Origin: JBDSGC01 sp046594105
Lineage (GTDB): Bacteria; Acidobacteriota; Thermoanaerobaculia; Gp7-AA8
DNA: 6,489 bases
Reading direction: 5' to 3'
NCBI GenBank assembly: GCA_046594105.1
Contig: JBKJQB010000255.1
Span: 1-6,489, forward strand
Each line of letters opens with the position of its first letter. Positions within the stretch are counted from its first letter, which is position 1. A program made the translations under genes and the position numbers. This document shows positions 1-6,334 of the stretch, in pieces. The notes under the pieces were generated by a model. The model was not told the origin of the DNA. It ran no database searches and saw only the letters and a list, made by a program, of their open reading frames with translations.

Positions 1-1739
1 GACTGGATGGTTTCCACCTGCGTGACCTGCGCTTCGACCGGTGAGGCACTGTGCTGCCCGAGCACGATGTAGGTCGAGTAGCTCTTCTTCGGGTAGCCGG
101 GTGCGGTGGCCTGAGGGTTGGCCAAATCATTCTTCTTGATGTAAGTCGACTGGCCCATGAACCCAAACTGCGTCTTCCATGTCAGGCGCGAATTGTTCGA
201 TCCTGTCCCCGCCGTCAGATTGTTGCCGTTCGCCTGGTAGGGCCAGTTGTTCCCGTCAGGGATGGTGCTGGCGCCTGCCGTGTGCACATTGTCTGCGCTC
301 GTCTTGCCCCAATAGCCAGTGATGTCGCTACCCGGCTGGCGCGCACCGCCAGCATCCTGCTGGTCCAGGGTCTGCGTCAGAACGATTCCCATCGTTGCAT
401 CACGAGTGTTGTTGGGAGCAGTGATGTTTCCGTCAAGCCACTCCTTGACGTAGGGGACCGTGTTCAGAACGTTCCAGGTAAACGGGCTGGAGAGCGTGAT
501 GGCGGTGCTGGCCGCGTTGGTGCTGGTGAACTTGTAACGGTCACCCCAGGCCGTGCCGTTGATGCCGTCGAACCCCTGGCCATCGATATTCAGCTCGCCG
601 TACGGAGCGCGGGAGTCGTCGTTGAACACGTTGACGCCCGCCGCCGGAGAGGCCTGATCGATGTCGTAGTTGATGGCATAGAGAGGATGGTCGCGGCCTG
701 TGGAGAAAACCCAGTCCATCGTCACCGGGATCGTGTGGCTGCCCGAGGCGTTCGTCGAACAGTTCCGCGGATAGTTCTGCGTGAAGCGGAAGATCGCGTG
801 GTGCCGCCCCTCGAAGATCCGCTGCCAGCTGCCGGCAAAGAACCCACCCAGCGGTGAGTCGTCGCCGACGCAGTTCCCGGCGTTGGAGTGGTTGACGACG
901 TAACCGAACCCGAGGTAGCCGGCATTGAGGTACGTGGTCACGGTGGCCACGCGCGTCGATCCGTTCGACAACTGATAGCGGAACTCGCGCAACGCGCCAC
1001 CCTGGGAGCCACCCGGTCCCGCAACAGTGTCGTTGTGCGCCAGCACGGCCACGCGTGGCCGGTTCGAGCTGTCTTGCCAGGTGAAACGATCGCTGAGCAT
1101 GGAGGCGACCGTCACGTCGCGTTCGATCTGCATGATGCTGACGGCCTGGGCGGCCGGTTGGCCCACCGTGACGTCGTCGATGTACATCGTCTGATTCGGA
1201 TCGGCAGCGGCGCTACTGTCGTATTGCAGGTCGATCCGATCGAACTGCAGATTGGCAGAGAAGGGTGCCTGCCGCAGATCGATGGTCGCCTCGCGCCAGA
1301 CTCCCGCGGCGAGAGCGCCGCCGGCGATGTAGGTGTTCAGCGCAACGCTCGGCAAGGGCAAGGGCCCCCCGTTAAGGCTCACGTAGAGTCGCAGCGGCTG
1401 ATTCCCCGCCGTCCCCCCATGCACCCAGAAGCGAAGGATGGGATACGTCGCTACGCTGATGGCGGGAGAGTGAAAGAAGGCGACCGCGTTGTAATTGTTC
1501 CCGACAAACGAGATCGAGTTCGCGCCGGTGTGGGTGGGCGTCACGTTCCCAAAGTTCGAGCCGCCGTTGGGGCTGGGGTACGAGTAGTTCTGAAAGCTGT
1601 TCTGGAGCGCGTCGTCGTAAACGGTCAGGACCTGCGCCTGACTTGCCGCAGCGACGAGAAGCAGAGAAACGAGGAGCCAAAACGGTACGCCCATTCCTCG
1701 TGCAGTAATCGACCTTTGTGACTGATGTGGGTCCGGCAT
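1..1739 (-). CDS. Secreted protein with N-terminal carbohydrate-binding-like jelly-roll domain, 3'-truncated by window edge
   Basis: I translated this frame by hand: it is open for 579 codons from ATG 1739 to the left edge, with no stop, so the C-terminus is missing. GAGGA (1748-1744) precedes the ATG by 4 bases. A second ATG at 1694 (Met16) opens the classic signal-peptide stretch MGVPFWLLVSLLLVAAASQA, so either start gives an exported protein, with cleavage probably near residues 34-36. Residues about 37-192 look like the galactose-binding-type beta-sandwich found at the N-terminus of many secreted glycoside hydrolases: VYDDALQN near the start, LRFWVHGG in the middle, and the closing strand YIDDVTV at 186-192. 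Residues 193-579 are rich in Asn, Gly, Thr, Ser and aromatics, look all-beta, and match no family I can name. The only two cysteines, C290 and C327, could form a disulfide. The gene is divergent from the dehydratase gene. A surface or extracellular glycan-binding role is inference; an enzyme (hydrolase or lyase) is equally possible. Confidence 0.85.
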   Translation of the reverse strand, partial: MPDPHQSQRSITARGMGVPFWLLVSLLLVAAASQAQVLTVYDDALQNSFQNYSYPSPNGGSNFGNVTPTHTGANSISFVGNNYNAVAFFHSPAISVATYPILRFWVHGGTAGNQPLRLYVSLNGGPLPLPSVALNTYIAGGALAAGVWREATIDLRQAPFSANLQFDRIDLQYDSSAAADPNQTMYIDDVTVGQPAAQAVSIMQIERDVTVASMLSDRFTWQDSSNRPRVAVLAHNDTVAGPGGSQGGALREFRYQLSNGSTRVATVTTYLNAGYLGFGYVVNHSNAGNCVGDDSPLGGFFAGSWQRIFEGRHHAIFRFTQNYPRNCSTNASGSHTIPVTMDWVFSTGRDHPLYAINYDIDQASPAAGVNVFNDDSRAPYGELNIDGQGFDGINGTAWGDRYKFTSTNAASTAITLSSPFTWNVLNTVPYVKEWLDGNITAPNNTRDATMGIVLTQTLDQQDAGGARQPGSDITGYWGKTSADNVHTAGASTIPDGNNWPYQANGNNLTAGTGSNNSRLTWKTQFGFMGQSTYIKKNDLANPQATAPGYPKKSYSTYIVLGQHSASPVEAQVTQVETIQ

Positions 1740-1743
1740 TTCG

Positions 1744-1748
1744 TCCTC
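1744..1748 (-). promoter_or_regulatory. Candidate ribosome binding site for the secreted-protein gene
   Basis: GAGGA on the minus strand lies 4 bases before ATG 1739. It favours this start over the internal ATG at 1694, which also has AGGA but directly abutting it, too close to act as a normal site. The 4-base spacing is on the short side, so the choice is tentative. Confidence 0.4.
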
Positions 1749-1891
1749 GACTCGTGGTGAGAGATTGTCGCTGGAAGATCGCGGTGCAAATGCACGACTG
1801 ACCCAGACGAGAGCGACGGCTGTAGCGGCTCCGTGAGCAGACGTCTTAGACGATTCTTCCAGACACGATCATACAGGTCAGGAGGATCGCA

Positions 1892-1907
1892 GGCCCGTGA
1901 TCGGGCC
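1892..1907. repeat. GC-rich inverted repeat in the divergent intergenic region
   Basis: GGCCCG (1892-1897) and CGGGCC (1902-1907) flank TGAT, making a 6-bp all-GC stem with a 4-base loop. It lies about 150 bases upstream of ATG 1739. It could be a protein-binding palindrome, or a leader hairpin if leftward transcription starts to its right. No T-tract follows on either strand, so an intrinsic terminator is unlikely. Confidence 0.35.
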
Positions 1908-1951
1908 ATCCGCAGCGACGTCGTCTCGATCCTGGAATTCGAAGACCAGCC

Positions 1952-1973
1952 TGCTCCACTCGGAGCTGGAGCA
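1952..1973. repeat. Perfect inverted repeat, candidate operator
   Basis: TGCTCCA (1952-1958) and its exact reverse complement TGGAGCA (1967-1973) flank 8 bases. The 22-base site lies about 35 bases upstream of the candidate -35 box at 2009, a typical position for an activator site. It could also form a hairpin if transcribed leftward. No regulator gene is in the window, so binding is inference. Confidence 0.4.
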
Positions 1974-2008
1974 AATCCGCCGCACGGGCAGCTGGCTCAA
2001 GATACTTA

Positions 2009-2037
2009 TTGTATGAATTGAAATCGGCACCTATACT
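2009..2037 (+). promoter_or_regulatory. Sigma70-like promoter for the dehydratase gene
   Basis: A -35-like TTGTAT (2009-2014) and a -10-like TATACT (2032-2037, five of six matches to TATAAT) are separated by exactly 17 bases in the most AT-rich part of the gap. Transcription would start near 2044, giving a leader of about 60 bases before GTG 2105. The -35 box keeps only the TTG of the consensus, so basal strength may be modest or need an activator. The call rests on pattern alone. Confidence 0.5.
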
Positions 2038-2104
2038 AAAGCGTTTTTTGTCCGGGCTGAAAGCGTGGTGGGCCCGCAGGGGCGCAGACACCCACGAGTG
2101 ACCT

Positions 2105-4066
2105 GTGAACGATCAAAATCCCTCCCTTCTCGACTCATTCCTTCTCCGGGTTGGCGCCGCGCGTGTCGCGATTCTGTTCGCGTTCCACGCTCTGATCTTC
2201 GCCGCCTGCTACATCTCGGCGTACATGGTCAGGTTCGAATTCAATATCCCCGCCGAGTACAGTGCAACATTCCGGTGGAGCCTCCCGGTGGTGGTGGGCA
2301 TCCAACTCCTCGTCGGAATCGGCTTTGGTTTCTACCGTGGCTGGTGGCGCTATGTCGGCCTCGCAGATGTTGTTCGACTGGTGTTCGGTCTATCAACGTC
2401 ACTGCTGATCCTCATTGTGCTCTGGTATGTCGGCCCGGAGTTCGGAGTGGCTCCGCGCTTCGACAAGTCGCCCCGCGGCGTGCTGCTGGTCGACTGGGCC
2501 TTTTCGCTCCTTTCTCTTTTCGGCATACGAGCACTGATCCGTCTGGGCCGCGACCGCTTCCGTCCGAAGGAAACAGAAGCTCCCGACCGGAAGCGCGTGC
2601 TGATCATCGGAGCCGGTGATGCGGGCGAGACCCTGGCCCGTGAGATCGAGCATCGTCCGCAACTGGGCATGAAGGTGGTTGGATTTGTCGACGACCATAA
2701 AGCCAAATGGGGCTCTCACATTCGAGGAATCAAAGTGTTCGGCCCGATCCCCGAAATTGGCCGGCTCTCCGACGAACTCAACGCCGATGAAGCGCTGATC
2801 GCAATCCCCAGCGCCTCGGGCAAACGTCTTCGCGAGGTGGTCACGCATCTTGCGGCTGCCGACTTGAAGTTCAAAACCATCCCGGGGATCGACCATCTTG
2901 TGAGTGGACGGGTGCATGTCTCCCAGCTGCGACCGGTCAACGTCGAGGACCTCCTGCGCCGCGAACGGATCAATCTTCCAGGCGATCCGGTTCGGGAGCT
3001 ATTCAAAGGCAAACGCGTTCTGATCACCGGCGCCGGAGGAACCATCGGGTCGGAGCTGGCTACTCAAGTGCTGCAGCTGGAGCCAGAAAGCCTCTCGCTG
3101 GTCGAGAGATCGGAGTACGCACTCTATGAGGTGCGAAAGCGCCTCTCGCGCGAAGCGGGATGGGTCACCTCGAAGATTACCTCGAACCTGGTCGATATCT
3201 GCGACACCGACGTCATGGAGCGGCTCCTCGCTCGCGAGCAGCCCCACATCGTGCTTCACGCCGCCGCCCACAAGCACGTACCACTGGGTGAAGAAAACCC
3301 ACCGGAGTACCTGCGAAACAACGCTCTGGCGACGCGGCAACTGGCTCAACTCTGCGAGCAGAGCGGTGTGGTCAGGTTCCTCTTCATTTCCAGCGACAAG
3401 GCAATCAACCCATCGAGCGTGATGGGAGCGACCAAACGGGTAGCGGAAATCCTTTTGCTCGATGCGGTCCGTGAGTCAGACATGAAGCTGACGATCGTCC
3501 GTTTTGGAAACGTCATTGGCTCTTCTGGCAGCGTCATCCCTCTCTTCATGGAACAGATCGCTGCGGGGCAACCGGTGACGGTCACGCATCCGGAAGTGAC
3601 CCGGTACTTCATCCGCACATCGGAAGCGATTGCCCTCGTGCTTCAGGCAGCGACGCTGGGAGGCGGCGGCAATGTGTTCATGCTGGATATGGGCGAGCCG
3701 GTGAAAATTGTCGATCTTGCACGCGATCTGATCCGCCTCTCGAATCATACGGAGGACGAGATTCCCATCACCTTCAGCGGCCTCCGGCCCGGCGAGAAGC
3801 TGTTCGAAGAGATCCAGCTGGAGGGCGAATCCGTTCGCCCGACCATGCACCCTCAAATCGTCGTCACAGAAGCCCCCCAACCCTCACCGAGAGCGGTATC
3901 GAGCTGGCTCGCACGCGCATCCAATTCCGCAATGCATGCAAAACGCGAGGAGACCGTCAGTCTGATTCGCGAGCTCGTCATCGAGTTTGTCACTCCCGAA
4001 CCCCCGACCGATACACCGCAGTTTGGCGAGTCCAGCGCCACCCTTCAGGAGATCATTGTCCATTGA
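2105..4066 (+). CDS. wbpM: Membrane-anchored UDP-GlcNAc 4,6-dehydratase, CapD/WbpM/PglF family
   Basis: The 653-residue protein has the full long-form architecture of this family. Four predicted membrane helices lie at about 22-42, 59-78, 86-109 and 124-145. A first nucleotide-binding Rossmann fold follows (VLIIGAGDAGE, glycines 169, 171 and 174), then the catalytic short-chain dehydrogenase domain with GAGGTIG at 309-315. The active site shows SSDKA at 429-433 and Met440-x3-Lys444, where ordinary SDR enzymes have Tyr-x3-Lys; Met there is characteristic of WbpM-type members. These enzymes convert UDP-GlcNAc to UDP-4-keto-6-deoxy-GlcNAc at the inner membrane, feeding QuiNAc, FucNAc or bacillosamine synthesis. 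The GTG start is well bounded: an in-frame TGA lies at 2099-2101, and the next in-frame ATG (2225) would remove the first helix. The ribosome site is weak, only GAG six bases upstream. Which final sugar is made cannot be told, because no downstream aminotransferase or reductase is present. The symbol is given by family resemblance. Confidence 0.93.
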   Translation: MNDQNPSLLDSFLLRVGAARVAILFAFHALIFAACYISAYMVRFEFNIPAEYSATFRWSLPVVVGIQLLVGIGFGFYRGWWRYVGLADVVRLVFGLSTSLLILIVLWYVGPEFGVAPRFDKSPRGVLLVDWAFSLLSLFGIRALIRLGRDRFRPKETEAPDRKRVLIIGAGDAGETLAREIEHRPQLGMKVVGFVDDHKAKWGSHIRGIKVFGPIPEIGRLSDELNADEALIAIPSASGKRLREVVTHLAAADLKFKTIPGIDHLVSGRVHVSQLRPVNVEDLLRRERINLPGDPVRELFKGKRVLITGAGGTIGSELATQVLQLEPESLSLVERSEYALYEVRKRLSREAGWVTSKITSNLVDICDTDVMERLLAREQPHIVLHAAAHKHVPLGEENPPEYLRNNALATRQLAQLCEQSGVVRFLFISSDKAINPSSVMGATKRVAEILLLDAVRESDMKLTIVRFGNVIGSSGSVIPLFMEQIAAGQPVTVTHPEVTRYFIRTSEAIALVLQAATLGGGGNVFMLDMGEPVKIVDLARDLIRLSNHTEDEIPITFSGLRPGEKLFEEIQLEGESVRPTMHPQIVVTEAPQPSPRAVSSWLARASNSAMHAKREETVSLIRELVIEFVTPEPPTDTPQFGESSATLQEIIVH

Positions 4067-4156
4067 CGCCCTTCGGGGGTCCTGAACACCCCTCGGGGGG
4101 ACCGGCGACTGTCGCGCTTCGGGCCGATCGAACCGCCACCCTTTCTCGTTCAGCGC

Positions 4157-4192
4157 GACGAGTTCGACAACCGCTTGATGAGACTCGTCAAG
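4157..4192. terminator. Hairpin-forming segment between convergent genes, possible bidirectional terminator
   Basis: CTTGATGAG (4174-4182) and CTCGTCAAG (4184-4192) form a near-perfect 19-base palindrome with one G-T wobble. ACTCGTC (4183-4189) can instead pair with GACGAGT (4157-4163), so two mutually exclusive stems are possible. The site lies between the stop codons of the convergent dehydratase (4066) and fucose synthase (4211) genes. No T-tract follows in either direction, so a classic intrinsic terminator is not supported. A second small stem, GGGGT (4076-4080) with ACCCC (4088-4092), lies just after the dehydratase stop. Confidence 0.3.
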
Positions 4193-4210
4193 ACCCGCGC
4201 TGGAGTCGGT

Positions 4211-5152
4211 CTACTGGTGCATCTTCTCGTACCAGGCGATGGTCTTTGCCAGTCCTTCCTCGAAGGAGGTCCGCGCGCGAAAGCCGAATTCTCTCTCTGC
4301 TCGTGAGACGTCCAGCAAGCGTCGCGGTTGTCCGTTGGGTTTCGTCCCATCCCAAATGATCTCGCCTTCGAAGTGGGTGCGGTCTCGAATCAGGCTGGCC
4401 AGATCGCTGATGCGAATCTCTTCGCCACGACCAAGATTCACCGGTTCAGCTGACTCATAAGCTTCTGCCGCTCGTACGACGCCATCGGCCGCGTCCTCGA
4501 CGTAGAGAAATTCGCGTGTCGGGCTACCGTCGCCCCACAGCGTCACGGAGCGATCGCCTCGCTCCTTCGCCTCGAGAAACTTTCGAATCATGGCGGGAAT
4601 GACATGGCTGGACTGGAGATCGAAGTTGTCGCGTGGCCCGTAGAGGTTCACAGGCAGGAGGAAGATTCCGTTGAATCCGTACTCCTCTCGATAAGCCTGC
4701 AGCTGCACCAGCAGCGCCTTCTTGGCTATGCCATACGGCGCGTTCGTCTCTTCGGGGTAGCCATCCCATAGCTGCTCTTCGCGGAACGGAACGTTCGCGA
4801 ACTTCGGGTAGGCGCAGATCGTACCCAGTTGCACAAATTTCTCGACGCCGGCGAGCCGAGACTCCTCGATGAGGTGAATGCCCATGATGGCGTTCTCATA
4901 AAAAAACAGGCCGGGATGAAGCAGGTTGGCTCCGATGCCTCCGACGACGGCGGCAGCGTGGATGACAAGATTGGGTTGATGGGCGGCGAGGTAGGCGCGA
5001 ATCGCGGAAGCATCGCGAAGATCAAGTTCGGCTGCACGGGGCGTCAGGATGGCGGCGGGTCGTTCGCGGTCGAGTCGCTCGCGGAGAAAGCTGCCCAGAA
5101 AGCCCCCACCGCCCGTGAGCAGGACTCGCCTGTCGGACCAGAATTCGCTCAG
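4211..5152 (-). CDS. fcl: GDP-L-fucose synthase (GDP-4-keto-6-deoxymannose 3,5-epimerase-4-reductase)
   Basis: This enzyme turns GDP-4-keto-6-deoxy-D-mannose, the product of the gene just upstream, into GDP-L-fucose using NADPH. The extended SDR fold is clear: TGGGGFLG at 13-20, GTICAYPK at 110-117, NAPYGIAKK with Tyr140 and Lys144, the family signature NLYGPRDNF at 169-177, SHVIPA with His183, and a C-terminal KPNGQPRRLLD segment at 271-281. Cys113 and His183 match the epimerase acid/base pair of the E. coli enzyme, while Thr111 stands where that enzyme has Ser. I place the start at CTG 5152. It overlaps the gmd stop as CTGA, has GGAGG 7 bases upstream, and gives 313 residues, the normal family length. 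The only ATG in frame (5248) would add 32 Arg/Gly-rich residues read from inside gmd. No ATG, GTG or TTG lies between the ribosome site and the Rossmann motif. Function is very sure; the start is likely but unusual. Confidence 0.93.
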   Translation of the reverse strand: MSEFWSDRRVLLTGGGGFLGSFLRERLDRERPAAILTPRAAELDLRDASAIRAYLAAHQPNLVIHAAAVVGGIGANLLHPGLFFYENAIMGIHLIEESRLAGVEKFVQLGTICAYPKFANVPFREEQLWDGYPEETNAPYGIAKKALLVQLQAYREEYGFNGIFLLPVNLYGPRDNFDLQSSHVIPAMIRKFLEAKERGDRSVTLWGDGSPTREFLYVEDAADGVVRAAEAYESAEPVNLGRGEEIRISDLASLIRDRTHFEGEIIWDGTKPNGQPRRLLDVSRAEREFGFRARTSFEEGLAKTIAWYEKMHQ

Positions 5153-6216
5153 CGGACAACCTCCGCCCGCGCCTCTCCGATTGCCAGTGCGACGTCGGCG
5201 TCGACCATCATCTCCATGAGCTCGCGGAAGGTGGTGCGAGGCGCCCACCCGAGCTGACGTCGCGCCTTGCTGGCATCCCCGAGGAGCAGATCGACCTCGG
5301 TCGGACGAAAGTAATGAGGATCAATTCTCACCAGTGCCCTGCCACCTTCATCAACGCCCTGCTCTGCGAGTCCCTCGCCTCTCCAGATCAGCTTGATGCC
5401 TACGCGATCAAACGCCACCTCGCACATCTCGCGGACGGTGTGCGCCTCGCCGGTGGCGACGACGTAGTCTTCGGGCTGCTCCTGCTGCAGCATCCGCCAC
5501 ATCGCGTCGACGTAATCCCTGGCGTAGCCCCAATCACGTCGCGCGTCGAGGTTTCCAAGGTAGAGACAGTCCTGAGTGCCGGTCTTGATCCGGCCGATTG
5601 CCCGAGTGATCTTGCGCGACACAAAGGTCTCCCCTCGGCGAGGCGATTCGTGATTGAAGAGGATGCCGTTGACGGCGAACAGACCGTACGCTTCCCGATA
5701 GTTCACGGTCATCCAGTACGCGTACAACTTCGCTGCACCGTAGGGGCTGCGCGGATAGAACGGGGTGGTCTCCCTCTGCGGAGTCTCGAGAACCTTGCCG
5801 AACATTTCCGACGAAGAGGCTTGATAGATGCGAGGCCGGATTCGTAGTTCCCGGATCGCTTCCAGCAGCCGGGTCGCGCCCAGGCCTGTCACGTCACCGG
5901 TGTATTCCGGAGTCTCGAAGGACACGCGGACATGGCTTTGCGCTCCGAGGTTGTAGATTTCCTCTGGGTCGACGATGCGCAGGATGCGATTGAGCGACGA
6001 GGCGTCGTTCAAATCGCCATAGTGCAGGATCAGCCGGCGATTCGCTTCGTGGGGATCCTGGTAGATCTCGTCGAGTCGTCCGGTATTGAATGAGGACGAG
6101 CGACGGATGATGCCGTGGACCTCGTACCCTTTTTCGAGCAACAACTCGGCAAGATACGAGCCGTCCTGACCGGTGATCCCGGTGACAATCGCTCGTTTTC
6201 GCGCACTTCCGCTCAT
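5149..6216 (-). CDS. gmd: GDP-mannose 4,6-dehydratase
   Basis: This cytoplasmic SDR enzyme converts GDP-D-mannose to GDP-4-keto-6-deoxy-D-mannose, the first step to GDP-L-fucose. It shows the family's hallmarks: ALVTGITGQDG-type nucleotide site (GITGQDG at 13-19), GIIRRSSSFNTGR at 35-47 (the NADP-contacting segment), YNLGAQSHV at 88-96, catalytic ASSSE with Ser135 and Glu137, SPYGAAK with Tyr159 and Lys163, NHESPRRGETFVSRKI at 188-203, and LGNLDARRDWGYARDYV at 220-236. Ser replaces the Thr of the E. coli active site, a conservative change. At 355 residues it has normal family length. ATG 6216 has GGAG 7 bases upstream; a GTG seven codons earlier (6237) keeps the frame but has no comparable site. 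The stop overlaps the start of fcl, so the pair should be translated together, and the reductase partner confirms the pathway branch. The intermediate could also feed other 6-deoxyhexoses elsewhere in the genome. Confidence 0.96.
   Translation of the reverse strand: MSGSARKRAIVTGITGQDGSYLAELLLEKGYEVHGIIRRSSSFNTGRLDEIYQDPHEANRRLILHYGDLNDASSLNRILRIVDPEEIYNLGAQSHVRVSFETPEYTGDVTGLGATRLLEAIRELRIRPRIYQASSSEMFGKVLETPQRETTPFYPRSPYGAAKLYAYWMTVNYREAYGLFAVNGILFNHESPRRGETFVSRKITRAIGRIKTGTQDCLYLGNLDARRDWGYARDYVDAMWRMLQQEQPEDYVVATGEAHTVREMCEVAFDRVGIKLIWRGEGLAEQGVDEGGRALVRIDPHYFRPTEVDLLLGDASKARRQLGWAPRTTFRELMEMMVDADVALAIGEARAEVVR
5160..5164 (-). promoter_or_regulatory. Ribosome binding site that decides the fcl start
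   Basis: GGAGG on the minus strand, inside the last codons of gmd, lies 7 bases before CTG 5152. It is a full-strength site at ideal spacing and supports initiation at the CTG that overlaps the gmd stop, implying coupled translation of the two enzymes. Confidence 0.65.
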
Positions 6217-6223
6217 GGAGTCA

Positions 6224-6227
6224 CTCC
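6224..6227 (-). promoter_or_regulatory. Ribosome binding site that decides the gmd start
   Basis: GGAG on the minus strand lies 7 bases before ATG 6216. It falls inside the extra codons that a start at GTG 6237 would add, and so favours the shorter, 355-residue protein. Confidence 0.6.
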
Positions 6228-6250
6228 AGTTAACCACGGGAGAGCGTCAA

Positions 6251-6271
6251 CGCGCTCAACCCTGGAGCGCG
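6251..6271. repeat. Perfect hairpin-forming inverted repeat between the epimerase gene and gmd
   Basis: CGCGCTC (6251-6257) and GAGCGCG (6265-6271) form a perfect 7-bp stem with a 7-base loop, within the 118-base gap between the upstream epimerase stop (6335) and ATG 6216. In the leftward transcript the stem ends about 35 bases before the gmd start and is not followed by a U-tract. It may be a processing or attenuation hairpin, a U-less terminator, or a binding palindrome. I see no convincing promoter in this gap. Confidence 0.4.
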
Positions 6272-6334
6272 GCTCCGATCGGGGCAATTCGCTTCGTAGC
6301 GCGCCGCAGGGACACTGGTGCCGATCACAAAGGG

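Larger units (their letters stand above)
1740..2104. other. Divergent intergenic region, 365 bases
   Basis: This region separates the leftward secreted-protein gene from the rightward dehydratase gene and should hold both promoters. Its right part, about 2000-2050, is clearly richer in A and T than its surroundings and contains the rightward promoter. It also holds two perfect inverted repeats (1892-1907 and 1952-1973), listed separately. For the leftward gene I find only weak -10-like hexamers on the minus strand (TATGAT at 1873-1868, TACAAT at 2014-2009) without a fitting -35 box. Short open frames crossing this stretch resemble no known protein, and I do not call them. Confidence 0.7.

Noticed and set aside
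51..1721. Two plus-strand open frames (51-857 and 888-1721) of 268 and 277 residues
   Set aside because: They lie antisense to the continuous 579-codon minus-strand frame with signal peptide and CBM-like domain. Their translations are Arg/Val-rich and resemble no protein; they are shadows of a GC-rich gene whose own stop lies outside the window.
1625..1909. Minus-strand frame of 94 residues overlapping the start of the secreted-protein gene
   Set aside because: It overlaps the secreted-protein start in another frame, has no recognisable motif, and competes with a clear signal-peptide gene.
2009..2037. A mirror-image leftward promoter using TACAAT (2014-2009) as -10
   Set aside because: The hexamer 17 bases upstream (AGTATA) matches the -35 consensus at only two positions, and the site is about 270 bases from the leftward gene.
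2044..2049. T6 run that could be the tail of an intrinsic terminator
   Set aside because: No GC-rich stem precedes it and no gene ends upstream on the plus strand; it falls at the expected transcription start of the dehydratase gene.
1833..2091. Small open frames on both strands in the divergent intergenic region (62 and 81 residues)
   Set aside because: Composition is Arg-rich and low in recognisable pattern, and they overlap the promoter and inverted repeats; nothing supports coding.
4063..4359. Plus-strand frame of 98 residues starting at TTG in the dehydratase stop region
   Set aside because: It runs antisense into the conserved C-terminus of fcl, and its translation is Arg/Ser-rich without homology to anything I know.
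5314..5847. Plus-strand frame of 177 residues
   Set aside because: It lies wholly antisense to gmd, whose family motifs are intact on the other strand.
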